Shown here piece by piece: positions 28,798 through 37,878 of a DNA stretch of 64,000 nt. This DNA is from Candidatus Hydrogenedentota bacterium (GTDB taxonomy: Bacteria > Hydrogenedentota > Hydrogenedentia > Hydrogenedentales > SLHB01). Location of the stretch: contig JADLHJ010000003.1 of NCBI GenBank assembly GCA_020848835.1, positions 1 through 64,000 on the forward strand, written 5' to 3'. The notes beneath the pieces are model-generated. The model was given only the letters and a program-made list of their open reading frames with translations. It had not been told where the DNA came from and ran no database searches. The position numbers and the translations under genes are program-made. The stretch's first letter is position 1; each line of letters starts with the position of its first letter.

Positions 28798-29697
28798 ATG
28801 GCGCACACCGCATTTGCAACCACGACGACAGGCCTTCGACGCGATCTCGCGCCGATGAAACTGTTCGAGAAAGCAAAGCGACTTGGAATCTGGAATCCAA
28901 GCGAATTCGATTTCACCAAAGACAAAGAAGATTGGAAACGGTTGAAGGAAGATGAACGCGCCATCTTGATCCACTTGTCATCCGTGTTCCAAGCAGGTGA
29001 AGAAGCCGTAACGCTCGATCTACTTCCATTGATCGGCGCTATCGCGCGCGACGGGCACATCGAAGAAGAAATCTATCTCACGTCATTTCTTTGGGAAGAG
29101 GCGAAGCACGTAGATTTCTTCCAACGCTTCCTGACCGAGGTCGCGGGCGTGACCGGCGATCAGAGTCACCTCCACGGACCGAACTATCGATTTCTGTTTT
29201 ATGAGACGTTGCCTGCAACGATGAACGCGCTGACCACGGATCATAGCCCCGCGGCACTCGCGAAAGCGTCCGCGACCTATAACATGGTCATCGAGGGCAT
29301 GCTCGCCGAAACGGGCTACCACGCCTACTTCACGGTGTGCGACAAGTTCGACATCCTGCCGACTCAGCGCATGGGTGTCTTGCACACGAAACAAGACGAA
29401 GCACGTCACATCGCCTATGGAGTCTATCTGCTATCGCGCCTGATGGCAGAAGATCCGGACTTGTTCGACGTGGTCGAGACGACGATGAACGAACTGCTCG
29501 CGCCCGCCTTGGGAATCATCGAAGAGACGCTTGGTTCCTACGATCCGATCCCGTTCGGGCTGACAGTCGATGACTTCACGAACTTTGCGATGGGTCAATT
29601 CCAGAAACGCTTCGATCGCATCCAGCGTGCCCGAGGCATGACCCTCGACGAAATCGACCGTGAAACCCACGCGATCATCGAGAGCGGCGACGCCTAA
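28798..29697 (+). CDS. R2-like ligand-binding oxidase (R2lox), Mn/Fe
   Basis: 299 aa. Ferritin-like di-metal oxidase related to ribonucleotide reductase R2 but not part of an RNR. All six metal ligands align with Geobacillus R2lox with an offset of one: E68, E101, H104, E166, E201 and H204. The Val and Tyr that form the ether cross-link in that enzyme are also present (V71, Y161). R2lox proteins assemble a Mn(III)/Fe(III) centre and bind a long-chain fatty acid; the physiological reaction is unknown. No nrdA gene is near, supporting R2lox over class Ic R2. GGGAG precedes the ATG. Confidence 0.9.
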   Translation: MAHTAFATTTTGLRRDLAPMKLFEKAKRLGIWNPSEFDFTKDKEDWKRLKEDERAILIHLSSVFQAGEEAVTLDLLPLIGAIARDGHIEEEIYLTSFLWEEAKHVDFFQRFLTEVAGVTGDQSHLHGPNYRFLFYETLPATMNALTTDHSPAALAKASATYNMVIEGMLAETGYHAYFTVCDKFDILPTQRMGVLHTKQDEARHIAYGVYLLSRLMAEDPDLFDVVETTMNELLAPALGIIEETLGSYDPIPFGLTVDDFTNFAMGQFQKRFDRIQRARGMTLDEIDRETHAIIESGDA

Positions 29698-29701
29698 TCT
29701 C

Positions 29702-29971
29702 TTACTCGTTTGGACCTGAAACACGCGCGCGTCTTTCCGGATCGAATCGCGGTTCGTTGTAAGTGCCTTTTGTTATCCATACGTCGCCCCCGCCGTCCGC
29801 GTGCGCGGTATCTATTGCAAATTATATGGCGGTGAAAGCTGTTTTCCAGGACTTGCCGTCTTGACCACGGCGATTGGCTTCCGAGTTGACATACCAAACA
29901 TCGGCCAGGCTGGCCAAAGCGAATAGTAGCGCCCCGGCGCTGCGCAGAAGTCGCGCACATGGTGTGAGCAC
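29702..29971 (-). pseudogene. Broken secreted beta-helix-type gene (one in-frame stop)
   Basis: A GTG at 29971 with AAGGAG 7 nt upstream opens a frame with a signal peptide (LLRSAGALLFALASLA) and then DVWYVNSEANRRGQDGKSW, the start motif of right-handed beta-helix/pectate-lyase-like surface proteins. After 'TAFTAI' the frame hits TAA (29824-29822). The same frame then continues FAIDTAHADGGGDVWITKGTY and ends at 29702. Sense on both sides of one TAA (CAA would restore 'AIQFAID') shows a nonsense mutation. The remaining domain is also far shorter than the family, so the gene was probably truncated as well. Convergent with R2lox. Confidence 0.65.
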
Positions 29972-30040
29972 GCGGACGCTCCTTTCCGGGGGATAACTGG
30001 GCAAAATAATAGCACACAAGTACCCCCCGGTCTTATGCGG

Positions 30041-30069
30041 TTCCAAACCTCGGCCCGACTGTGTATAAT
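30041..30069 (+). promoter_or_regulatory. Possible promoter of the DEAD-box helicase gene
   Basis: A perfect -10 TATAAT (30064-30069) with a weak -35 (TTCCAA, 30041-30046) at 17-bp spacing. Predicted start near 30076, leaving a leader of about 50 nt before the helicase ATG. The leader also contains an 11-codon frame (ATG 30101) that ends just inside the helicase gene. Confidence 0.45.
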
Positions 30070-30125
30070 CTAGAGAGCTTTATGTTTAGAAACGTCGCCA
30101 ATGAACGAAAGTACCGACGGTCTCA

Positions 30126-31331
30126 ATGACATTTGACGAATTCGGGCTGGACCCGCGCTGTCTGCGGGTCCTGCATCAACAGGAAATCGTTACTCCAACG
30201 CCAGTTCAGGCCCAGGCCATCCCCATTGCACTCGAGGGGCGCGACGTAATCGCCGTGGCGCAAACCGGCACTGGCAAAACCTTGGCGTTCTCCTTGCCTG
30301 CGCTCACGCGCCTCGCAGGCCTGCACGTCACGAAAAACAATGTGCTGGTCCTCACGCCGACCCGCGAGCTCGCCGTACAGGTCCAACGTGTCGTCGAGCA
30401 GTTGGCCAAAGCCATGCACATGCACAGCACCGCAATCTACGGCGGCATGGGTATGGAAAAACAGACCCAGGACCTGCACAAGGGCAAACAGATAATCGTC
30501 GCCACACCGGGAAGACTGCTCGACCACCTGGGGCGCGGCAACGTTGCATTTCCGCAGTTGCAGATCCTCATCCTCGACGAAGCGGACCGCATGCTCGATA
30601 TGGGTTTTCTGCCGGACATTCGCAGGATTCTCCGCCAGCTTCCCCGTGAACGTCAGACGATGATGTTCAGCGCGACCTTTCCAGACGAAATCGCAAAGCT
30701 GACTTCCGAGATGATGAACGAGCCGGAACGCATCAGCGTCGGGCCCATTGCGCGTCCGGTGGACAGCGTACGCCAGTTGATTTACCCAGTCCGGCCGGAG
30801 GACAAGACACGGCTCTTGGTAAAGATTCTCACGGAGCAGGAAATCATTTCCGCTGTAATCTTCTTGCGTACTAAAGACCGTACGGAGCGAGTGAGCCACA
30901 CGCTGCACAAGCAAGGCCTGAACGCCGCCGCCATTCACGGCGATCGTTCGCAGCGCCAGCGCGAACAGGCGCTTGATGGGTTCCGCAAAGGCAAATACAA
31001 AATCCTCGTGGCGACCGATGTCGCGGCCCGCGGCCTGGACATCGAAGGTGTCACGCACGTGATCAACTACGACATCCCGCCCACGTCGGAAGATTACATC
31101 CATCGCATTGGCCGTACAGCACGTGCACAAGCAGAGGGCGACGCGATTACATTCGTATGTCCTTCCGACCACACCGCGCTCGAGACCATCGAGCGCGCCC
31201 TCGGACGCAACTTGCCAAGAGCGGAGTGGGAAGACGCGCCACCGGTCCTCTCGCTTTTCCAGCCAAAAGAAGTAGCGAAAGCCAAGCCGGGGCCCCGCCG
31301 GCCCGTGCGCCGATTGCTACGGCGACGCTAA
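30126..31331 (+). CDS. DEAD-box RNA helicase (RhlE-like)
   Basis: 401 aa, minimal helicase core with a short basic tail (PGPRRPVRRLLRRR). Motifs in order: Q motif (F3..TPTPVQ), Walker A AQTGTGKT (45-52), Ia PTRELA, Ib TPGR, II DEAD (151-154), III SAT (182-184), then the C-terminal RecA domain with ARGLD and HRIGRTAR. It unwinds short RNA duplexes in ribosome assembly or mRNA decay. The basic tail is typical of RhlE. No strong Shine-Dalgarno precedes ATG 30126. Confidence 0.93.
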   Translation: MTFDEFGLDPRCLRVLHQQEIVTPTPVQAQAIPIALEGRDVIAVAQTGTGKTLAFSLPALTRLAGLHVTKNNVLVLTPTRELAVQVQRVVEQLAKAMHMHSTAIYGGMGMEKQTQDLHKGKQIIVATPGRLLDHLGRGNVAFPQLQILILDEADRMLDMGFLPDIRRILRQLPRERQTMMFSATFPDEIAKLTSEMMNEPERISVGPIARPVDSVRQLIYPVRPEDKTRLLVKILTEQEIISAVIFLRTKDRTERVSHTLHKQGLNAAAIHGDRSQRQREQALDGFRKGKYKILVATDVAARGLDIEGVTHVINYDIPPTSEDYIHRIGRTARAQAEGDAITFVCPSDHTALETIERALGRNLPRAEWEDAPPVLSLFQPKEVAKAKPGPRRPVRRLLRRR

Positions 31332-31353
31332 CAGCCGAACCGCTACCGGATAT

Positions 31354-32916
31354 ATGCCGGACCTTGTAACACGCAGGCGGATGCGTCCCTTTGAGTGGGC
31401 AGAACTCGCTGTTGTCCTACTAATTGCGCTTGGATTTCGCGTCTATCGCATCGGCGCGGAAACCATTTGGTTCGACGAATGCGTGACCTACATGGGCCTC
31501 AACGAACCAAGCATTATGGATCTGTATCGCAACGAGGCCACGCGCGATCCCAAAAGTGTTCCTTTTTACTACGGCTGTGCGTACCTCTGGTACCACATGG
31601 GATTCGACTCGATCACCGAAATGCGCATGCTGTCGGTCCTCGGCGGAATGGTCGTAGTCACCGGCGTTTATTTCTTTGCGCGCCGCTTCTTCGGTCACAT
31701 CGGCGGCATCGCAGCCGCGTTGTGCGTGTCATGCGCGAAACTGCATGTCTACGAATCGCAGGAAATTCGCAACTACACCTTCACGCTTTCGCTTGCGCTA
31801 CTCGCGATGTTTACGTTCTATCAAGCTGCAGTCGCGAACAAACGGCAATGGTGGGTCCTAAACGTCGCCGCCAACATCTTACTCGTGTACACGCATCTGC
31901 TCTCGGCGTTGTTGCTATTTGCGCAAGGTGTGTACCTGCTGTTGACGCGCCCGAAGCAAGTAATCGGAATTGCACTATGGACATTCGCGCACGCGCCTTT
32001 TCTTGCGTTCATTCCGGTATGGGAAGCAATCATCACAACGGCGGACTTCAAGCACGAAACAGATTGGATTCCCCTAACCTATAACCTCGATCGCGCCATC
32101 GCCACTTACTATTACGTCTTTGCAGGCAGCAAACTCGATGCCCCCGATCTCATTCGAACGCTTCCATTCGGGTCTTTTCCAATACAACATTTCCTTGGAA
32201 TGACACTCGTGTTCGCACTGGCCTTTTTCATTTTCACGTGCTTTCGCGTGTGGCTGAAGAATGCGGATGCGCAACTGGGATTCAAGCGGCAAAACGCGCT
32301 GTTCCTGGTGGTGTGGGCATTTGTGCCACCGGCCACGCTCTACGTGTTTGGACATTTTATGCATGCATATCTTGAGCGGTACGTACTCTATGCCTCACTT
32401 GCGGTTTATATCTGCATCGGCGGCGCAGTCGCCGCACTGCCGCGCCGCTGGCTGCAGTACGGCGCAATCGCGGCGCTCGCATTGATCTATTGCGGAAACA
32501 GTGTCGACATGAATAGACCGCTACGTTATAATGTCGGCGCTGCAGGGCTTGTGTTGCGAGACGAATATGCCCCCGGCGAGCACGTGTATTCCTGGCTCGA
32601 GGATCTGCAAATACCGCTACACTTTTATGGCGGTGTGCCGGAAAATATGCTTGTCGGCACAAACGATTTTTCGGAGATTACGGATGATCATGTGCGCTGG
32701 GAAAAGATTATTGGCAAAGCATTTGCCGAGGCGAAATCCGGAAAACGCACCTGGATCTGCTTTAAAGAAGTACCACATAGCTTCGAGGATAAAACTGTGG
32801 AAGACGTATTAAAGCAACGTCCAGAAATACATGCTACTTGTTGGCACTACACAGGACGCTGGAACTTGTACCTCTATCGGCTCGATCCCGCGCACTTAGA
32901 CTCAGAGGTTGGGTAG
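31354..32916 (+). CDS. GT39/ArnT-like membrane glycosyltransferase (copy 1)
   Basis: 520 aa. About ten to twelve membrane helices. The first periplasmic loop has W39-F-D41-E42, the acidic site typical of GT-C enzymes (PMT/ArnT class), followed by ECVTYMGL. Other family marks are SQEIRNYTFTL and HMHAYLERYVLYASL. A C-terminal soluble domain (about 395-515) follows. These enzymes transfer sugars from a polyprenyl phosphate to proteins or lipids outside the membrane; the acceptor is unknown. The downstream gene is a paralogue 3 nt away. An internal ATG nine codons in (MRPFEWAEL) is an alternative start. Confidence 0.8.
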   Translation: MPDLVTRRRMRPFEWAELAVVLLIALGFRVYRIGAETIWFDECVTYMGLNEPSIMDLYRNEATRDPKSVPFYYGCAYLWYHMGFDSITEMRMLSVLGGMVVVTGVYFFARRFFGHIGGIAAALCVSCAKLHVYESQEIRNYTFTLSLALLAMFTFYQAAVANKRQWWVLNVAANILLVYTHLLSALLLFAQGVYLLLTRPKQVIGIALWTFAHAPFLAFIPVWEAIITTADFKHETDWIPLTYNLDRAIATYYYVFAGSKLDAPDLIRTLPFGSFPIQHFLGMTLVFALAFFIFTCFRVWLKNADAQLGFKRQNALFLVVWAFVPPATLYVFGHFMHAYLERYVLYASLAVYICIGGAVAALPRRWLQYGAIAALALIYCGNSVDMNRPLRYNVGAAGLVLRDEYAPGEHVYSWLEDLQIPLHFYGGVPENMLVGTNDFSEITDDHVRWEKIIGKAFAEAKSGKRTWICFKEVPHSFEDKTVEDVLKQRPEIHATCWHYTGRWNLYLYRLDPAHLDSEVG

Positions 32917-32919
32917 CGA

Positions 32920-34470
32920 GTGAGAGGGGAGACGGGCGAGAGTGCCGCGCCGTCTGCTCCGGCCCGTATCACGCCGGTACAGATTGTTTCGCTGGTTCTC
33001 CTGCTCGCCATTGCGCTTGGCCTGCGCCTTTATAAAATCGAAACCGAGTCGGTCTGGTTTGATGAGTGTGTGACCTATCTCGCGCTCGAAAAGCATTTGC
33101 CCCCAATGGAATTCTTCCGCGCCGAGGCCTATTACGACCCCGCGACCGTGCCGGTTTATTTTGGGAGCGCCTACGTCTGGTACAACCTCGGCTTTACGTC
33201 CATCGTTGGAATGCGCGCGTTATCGATCATCGCAGGCATGACCACAATCGTTGTGATGTACGCGTTTGGCCGGCGCCTATTTGGTCACATGGGAGGGATG
33301 ACAGTCGCGCTTTGCATGACCGCGGCGAAACTTCAGATCTACATGTCGCAGGAAATCCGCAACTACACCTTTACATTGATGTTTGCGGCAATTGCGATGT
33401 ACGCATTGCAAGAAGCCGTCTCCACCAACCGCCGGCATTGGTGGGTAATTAATGTGATCGCGAACGGTCTGTTGTGTCTCACGCATTTTGTTGCGGGCCT
33501 GCTTCTCTTCGCGCAGGGCGTATACCTCGTCGTGGTTCATTGGCGACGTTATAAAACGATCGCAATTTGGGCGGCGTCGCACGCGCCGTTCCTTGCTTTC
33601 ATTCCGCTTTGGATAAAAATTGTAACGTCCGACAACATGGAAGAGCAGACAAACTGGATTGTCTGGGCCGGCCTGGATCGCGCATTTCGCGCTTATTTCT
33701 TTGTGTTCGCAGGTAGTCTGCAGGATGCGATGGACTTTGTGCGGACGCTACCCATTGGTATTCCTGTGCATTATATTCTGGGCGTGTTGTTCATGCTGGC
33801 CGGCGCCGTCTTCCTGATCTACTGCGCGCGAAACTGGCGGCAACATCGCGACACCGCGCAAGGGTACACGTTTTCGAGCGTTGCATTATTGCTTGTGTGG
33901 TTGTTTGTACCTCCGGCGACACTGTTCATCGTCGCGCGGCTAGTTCGGCCTATTTTTATAGAGCGCTACGTTTTGTTCTCCTCGCTCGCATTGTTTCTGA
34001 TTCTCGGTGGCGCGGTTGCGTCCTTGCCGCGTAAAGGCCTCCAATACTCCGCATTCGGACTTTTGGCGCTGGTATATGCAGGCAACCTCGTGGATTATCC
34101 GCGCCCGTTGCGGCATGACTTCAAATCGAGTTGCGCCATTTTGCGCACGGAATTCGCCCCCGGCGATCATCTACATACGTGTCTCGACTATCCTGAACCG
34201 CCCATCGGTTTTTACGCAGGAGTGCCACCTGAGGCGATTGTCAGTGACGCAGACTTTCCGGGTGTAGAAAGCGGTGACGAAGATTTCGCCAAACGCGCAG
34301 TCGATGAAGCGCAACACGGCAAGCGGGCATGGGTATGGATGTTTGATGTTCCCAAAGTGTGGGAGCATGAAAAGATCGAGGCGCACATGACCGCTGGCGG
34401 TGTAAGATTTACGAAATGGGAATTTAACGGGCGTTGGCATACATTCCTATACCGTCTCGACCCAGCGTAA
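32920..34470 (+). CDS. GT39/ArnT-like membrane glycosyltransferase (copy 2)
   Basis: 516 aa from GTG 32920, 3 nt after copy 1. The same architecture and shared segments: W46-F-D48-E49-C-V-T-Y, FFRAEAYYDPATVPVYF, MSQEIRNYTFTLMF, LLLFAQGVYLVVVHWRR, ERYVLFSSLALFLILGGAVA and a C-terminal FNGRWHTFLYRLDPA that matches copy 1's ending (GRWNLYLYRLDPA). A clear tandem duplication; sequence divergence suggests separate donor or acceptor specificity (inference). A CE15-like esterase follows 10 nt downstream. Confidence 0.8.
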   Translation: MRGETGESAAPSAPARITPVQIVSLVLLLAIALGLRLYKIETESVWFDECVTYLALEKHLPPMEFFRAEAYYDPATVPVYFGSAYVWYNLGFTSIVGMRALSIIAGMTTIVVMYAFGRRLFGHMGGMTVALCMTAAKLQIYMSQEIRNYTFTLMFAAIAMYALQEAVSTNRRHWWVINVIANGLLCLTHFVAGLLLFAQGVYLVVVHWRRYKTIAIWAASHAPFLAFIPLWIKIVTSDNMEEQTNWIVWAGLDRAFRAYFFVFAGSLQDAMDFVRTLPIGIPVHYILGVLFMLAGAVFLIYCARNWRQHRDTAQGYTFSSVALLLVWLFVPPATLFIVARLVRPIFIERYVLFSSLALFLILGGAVASLPRKGLQYSAFGLLALVYAGNLVDYPRPLRHDFKSSCAILRTEFAPGDHLHTCLDYPEPPIGFYAGVPPEAIVSDADFPGVESGDEDFAKRAVDEAQHGKRAWVWMFDVPKVWEHEKIEAHMTAGGVRFTKWEFNGRWHTFLYRLDPA

Positions 34471-34480
34471 GGGAAAGTCG

Positions 34481-35743
34481 ATGAAATACACGCTCGCGGC
34501 TGCAGCTTGCATGCTGTGTTTGGGCTGCGCAACAACCACACCAACACCACTTCCAACATTCGATGCGTTAAGAGCACAGACCGCGTTGCCGGATCCATTC
34601 GTCATGTTGGACGGTTCGCGCGTGACTATTGCAAAACAATGGAACCAGAAGCGAAGGCCAGAGTTGAAACGCTTGTTCGCACACTACGTGTACGGATACG
34701 CGCCCGCGCCAGTTCCGATCGCGCCTAAACTGGAAACACCCGAGGCGGAGATTCTTGGCGGGAAGGCGATCCTGCGTCAAGTTGAAATCTCGTTTCCGTC
34801 ATTGCCGGACCATGCGCCAAAGATTCACCTCGCGTTGATCTTGCCGAAAAACGTCAGATCCGCGCCCGTGTTCGTTGCGATGAACAAGTGCGGTAACCAG
34901 ACGATACTCGCTGACCCCGCAATTCTGATCAATCCGGAAGCCTATGTTCACAAAAGTTGCCCAGGTCCGCCAGAGTCAATTCGCGGGAAAGACACGGACT
35001 TCTGGTGTATTTCCTATCTCGTCGAACGCGGTTACGGATTTGCGACGTTCCATGAAAGTGACATCGATCCGGATATGGACGATTTCACCGATGGCATTCA
35101 TCCATTCTTTCCCGATCTAAACTGCCCGAAAGAATCCCGTTGGGGTACGATAGCGGCATGGGCGTGGGGGATTCAGCGTTGTGTGGATTACCTCGTCGAA
35201 GCGCCGGGTGTAGACAAAGCAAAAATTTGCGTGACAGGGCATTCGCGCCGCGGCAAGACGGCGCTGCTTGCGGGCGCGTTCGACGAACGCATCGCGCTCG
35301 TTGTCCCGCATCAATCTGGCACAGGTGGCGCGGCGCTCAGCCGCGACAACGACCAGGAGACGGTCGAGCGCATAAACCGCGTGTTTCCGCATTGGTTCAA
35401 CGACGTCTTTCCGAAGTTTGGTGGACACGAAGCGAAGCTGCCGATCGATCAACATTTGCTGATGGCGCTGGTTGCGCCGCGCCCGCTGCTGGATACAATG
35501 GGCCTGCAAGACAAGTGGGCGAATTACGACAGCTCACTGCGCGCCATTCGTGCCGCGGCGCCCGTTTGGGATTTTCTCGGAGAGAAAGGTATCGCCGGCG
35601 AGGGAGTATTGACCGAACCTCAAGTCATAACAAAACAGAATTCCGGCACAATTCAGCAATACCGGCGCGATACAAAGCACACCATGGATCTTGGATATTG
35701 GAAGGCTATCCTGGACTTCGCCGACATTCAGCTCGCTGAGTGA
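34481..35743 (+). CDS. CE15-like glucuronoyl esterase, lipoprotein
   Basis: 420 aa with a lipoprotein-type signal peptide ending in CLGC (Cys16 lipidated), so anchored in an envelope membrane. It is an alpha/beta hydrolase with the CE15 nucleophile motif G253-H-S255-R-R-G-K259 followed by PHQSGTGGAALSR. The probable catalytic His400 lies in RDTKHTMDLGYW. CE15 enzymes split esters between glucuronoxylan and lignin; many bacterial members act on other uronate esters. A partner GH or xylanase is not present. Convergent with the pseudopilin gene, with 1 nt between stops. Confidence 0.78.
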   Translation: MKYTLAAAACMLCLGCATTTPTPLPTFDALRAQTALPDPFVMLDGSRVTIAKQWNQKRRPELKRLFAHYVYGYAPAPVPIAPKLETPEAEILGGKAILRQVEISFPSLPDHAPKIHLALILPKNVRSAPVFVAMNKCGNQTILADPAILINPEAYVHKSCPGPPESIRGKDTDFWCISYLVERGYGFATFHESDIDPDMDDFTDGIHPFFPDLNCPKESRWGTIAAWAWGIQRCVDYLVEAPGVDKAKICVTGHSRRGKTALLAGAFDERIALVVPHQSGTGGAALSRDNDQETVERINRVFPHWFNDVFPKFGGHEAKLPIDQHLLMALVAPRPLLDTMGLQDKWANYDSSLRAIRAAAPVWDFLGEKGIAGEGVLTEPQVITKQNSGTIQQYRRDTKHTMDLGYWKAILDFADIQLAE

Positions 35744-35744
35744 C

Positions 35745-36524
35745 CTATTTTTTCCGGCGGGTGCGCATTTTCTCAAAAATCTGCTCCTGCGACCGTGGCG
35801 CAGGTGCGGGTCTCACTGGGGTAAAGATGTCTTCTTCAGCGGGCTGTTCGACGATTGCATTCGCAGGATCGACGAACTCAATTCCGGCCGGTCTTACAGG
35901 CAGATTCGATGCCGCCCAATTTTCAATTTTCAAAAATGTAACGCTGCCATCCAGCCAAAGCACATTTCCTCCTCCAGGAACATGGTTGAACGACAAACCG
36001 TAGCTATCGTCGAATTGTCTGAGCCCTTGAAACTCTCTGGGAGCCGTCTCGCAGATGTCCCACATAATTGGCCATTTGGGCAGCGCTTTGTCGTCCGGCG
36101 GCACTATCAAAGGCCGGAAAGTATAAGCACCCAAATAATCGTAGCTGCAACGGACGCTTTCGTCGGAATCTAGGTACGAAGTAAGTTGGAATTCCGATTC
36201 GTCCTTTTCTCTCTTGCGAAGGCCATCGGTGTCAGAGGGGCAAACAAAGTTTTTGATATCGGGTATATCGTTGCCAACCAGCGGTAGCAGGCAATCTGCG
36301 TTGCCACGGCCGCCACTCCACGGCAGCGCACTATTGTTCTCTTGTGCGTACAGGTGCAGCGAAATTCCCAGTTGCATGAGGTTGTTCGCACAGCTCGCAC
36401 GGCGCGAGGTCTCCCTGGCGCGCGCGAGTGCCGGTAATAAAATCGCCGCCAAGACCCCGATGATCGCGATAACGGCCAACAACTCGATAAGCACAAACCC
36501 AAGTCGCTCGTCTTCGCGTTTCAT
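35745..36524 (-). CDS. DUF1559/GspG-type prepilin-like protein
   Basis: 259 aa from ATG 36524 (4-nt overlap with the gene upstream). The prepilin signal has the cleavage-type segment G-F-V-L-I-E-L-L followed by a 20-residue helix and [15 protein letters not shown]. The C-terminal half has the [16 protein letters not shown] motif (about 205-225), the 'H-x-DG' module of pseudopilins common in Planctomycetes, Verrucomicrobia and Hydrogenedentota. Residue +5 Glu is kept. Last gene of the pseudopilus operon. Confidence 0.82.
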   Translation of the reverse strand: MKREDERLGFVLIELLAVIAIIGVLAAILLPALARARETSRRASCANNLMQLGISLHLYAQENNSALPWSGGRGNADCLLPLVGNDIPDIKNFVCPSDTDGLRKREKDESEFQLTSYLDSDESVRCSYDYLGAYTFRPLIVPPDDKALPKWPIMWDICETAPREFQGLRQFDDSYGLSFNHVPGGGNVLWLDGSVTFLKIENWAASNLPVRPAGIEFVDPANAIVEQPAEEDIFTPVRPAPAPRSQEQIFEKMRTRRKK

Positions 36525-36931
36525 GGTCCAAACTCCGTCCACCGTCCTATGCGCACGGAGTTACCCGCTCGCGAAATCTCCGCAACGATGCGTATCGGCC
36601 GCGGATCGACCGCAGAGAACCGCGCAGTCGATGTTACGGTGAAATGATCCGGAATGGTTGCGGCGGCGATTGCGATGGACACTTCTCCCTTGCCTAGTGA
36701 AAACCATGCTTCGCCTTCATACGCCGGATCGGCACGAAGTATGACAGCAGCTTTCTCGATGCCCGCCTCGGCAAGCGCACGACAAACCTGATCGTGAACC
36801 GCGCGATTATCCCCGCCTAGGTTTGTGTTTACCACTGCGATAAAACTGGAGGCCATGATCGAAACAATGATTACAAAAACCACCACCGCCAGCATCGCGC
36901 TGCCTTGGTTTTGTGCAGCCGCACGCATCAT
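36521..36931 (-). CDS. Minor pseudopilin-like protein (PilX/GspK-like)
   Basis: 136 aa. N-terminal [17 protein letters not shown] resembles the PilX/GspK start, with the usual Glu+5 missing, then a variable globular part ([18 protein letters not shown]). The assignment rests on the N-terminal helix and position: 4-nt overlaps on both sides with two other pseudopilin genes. It may cap the pseudopilus tip (inference). Confidence 0.65.
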   Translation of the reverse strand: MMRAAAQNQGSAMLAVVVFVIIVSIMASSFIAVVNTNLGGDNRAVHDQVCRALAEAGIEKAAVILRADPAYEGEAWFSLGKGEVSIAIAAATIPDHFTVTSTARFSAVDPRPIRIVAEISRAGNSVRIGRWTEFGP

Positions 36932-37461
36932 GGCAGTGCTCCGTCCACGCGGAGCGCGGCAACAATGGTGCGATTGTTCCCGGTGTCATCTGGTTCCTTG
37001 CGGGGTGGCCCCGTGATATGAAACGTTAACTGGCGCGCTTCGCTGGCAATGGGCGTATCAAAAGCAATCTGCATAGTTCGCGCACCTACGGCATATCGCT
37101 TCACACGGGTCAGCCGCCATCCATCGCCGTCTTGCGCGAGCCCCCAGATCGCGGGCGAAGCTCCCGCCATCCCAATGGCCACAACGCCGTCTGGCGTTTC
37201 GAGCACAACCTGGCGGTCGTTTGTCGGCGTGTCGCCGGCACCTTCGAGTACGCGTGAGGCGCCGTGTACCGCGCGCGTGAGGTCTCTTGAAAACTGCGCG
37301 AGCGCCTGTTGATGCAAGGCGCGCTGTGTGGCCGCGGTGGAAAACCGCGAGCTTTGGATGAAGGTTACGGTGCATAAATTGAGCACCACGACGGAAAGCG
37401 CTGCGTATACCAAAATCTCGGGTAACGTTATTCCGTACGTTTCTGTGATACGCCCCTTCAT
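36928..37461 (-). CDS. Minor pseudopilin-like protein (PilW/GspJ-like)
   Basis: 177 aa from ATG 37461, which overlaps the previous gene by 4 nt. The N-terminus MKGRITETYGITLPEILVYAALSVVV has the prepilin pattern G-I-T-L-P-E (Glu+5 present). The globular part contains PDGVVAIGMAGASPAIWGL and YAVGARTMQIAFD. Function in pseudopilus assembly is inferred from the neighbours; sequence outside the leader is not diagnostic. Confidence 0.68.
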   Translation of the reverse strand: MKGRITETYGITLPEILVYAALSVVVLNLCTVTFIQSSRFSTAATQRALHQQALAQFSRDLTRAVHGASRVLEGAGDTPTNDRQVVLETPDGVVAIGMAGASPAIWGLAQDGDGWRLTRVKRYAVGARTMQIAFDTPIASEARQLTFHITGPPRKEPDDTGNNRTIVAALRVDGALP

Positions 37462-37877
37462 GGCCCCTTGTCTCCAATGAGGGTCGTGACCGATCGCTCC
37501 GCCACGCGGCCATTCTGCGTAACCCACCGCAGCGCGATGTCCACGCGCTTCAAACCGGAATTCTCCGCGCTGGTAACGTTTATCGCTCCCGTCGCCTGGA
37601 CAAGCGATTGGAGCGCCGGGTCCTGCGTGACGAAATCGCGCTCGCCATCCTGCAGTTGTGTAAACGGCAACGCACGCAACACTTCCAGTTCGTTTTGCAC
37701 CGCCTGCTGGGCGATGGACGATTCGTCGATCACGCGCATTTTGCCAATACCGAAATGAAATAGTTGAAAGACGCCAAAAAGACCGACAATCAATACAAAC
37801 AATGCCGTCGTAATCTCGATCAGCGAAAAGCCTTCGCGCGCGTTCGCGCGTTCTAGGATCGATTGCCGCGCCTTCAT
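37458..37877 (-). CDS. Minor pseudopilin-like protein (PilV/GspI-like)
   Basis: 139 aa from ATG 37877, 1 nt after the gspE-like stop; a longer frame needs a TTG. Prepilin leader ending EGFSLIEITTALFVLIVGLFGV, with Gly(-1), Phe(+1) and Glu(+5). The helix continues to VIDESSIAQQAVQNELEVL, as in PilV/GspI proteins. Four-nt overlap with the PilW-like gene downstream. Confidence 0.75.
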   Translation of the reverse strand: MKARQSILERANAREGFSLIEITTALFVLIVGLFGVFQLFHFGIGKMRVIDESSIAQQAVQNELEVLRALPFTQLQDGERDFVTQDPALQSLVQATGAINVTSAENSGLKRVDIALRWVTQNGRVAERSVTTLIGDKGP

Positions 37878-37878
37878 G

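Noticed and set aside
28798..29697. Class Ic ribonucleotide reductase R2 subunit
   Set aside because: The ligand and Val/Tyr cross-link pattern and ~300-aa length match R2lox, and no R1 gene is present.
29822..29824. Programmed readthrough or recoding of the TAA in the beta-helix gene
   Set aside because: No conserved stimulatory structure or UGA/selenocysteine context, and the gene is also truncated; simple decay is more likely.
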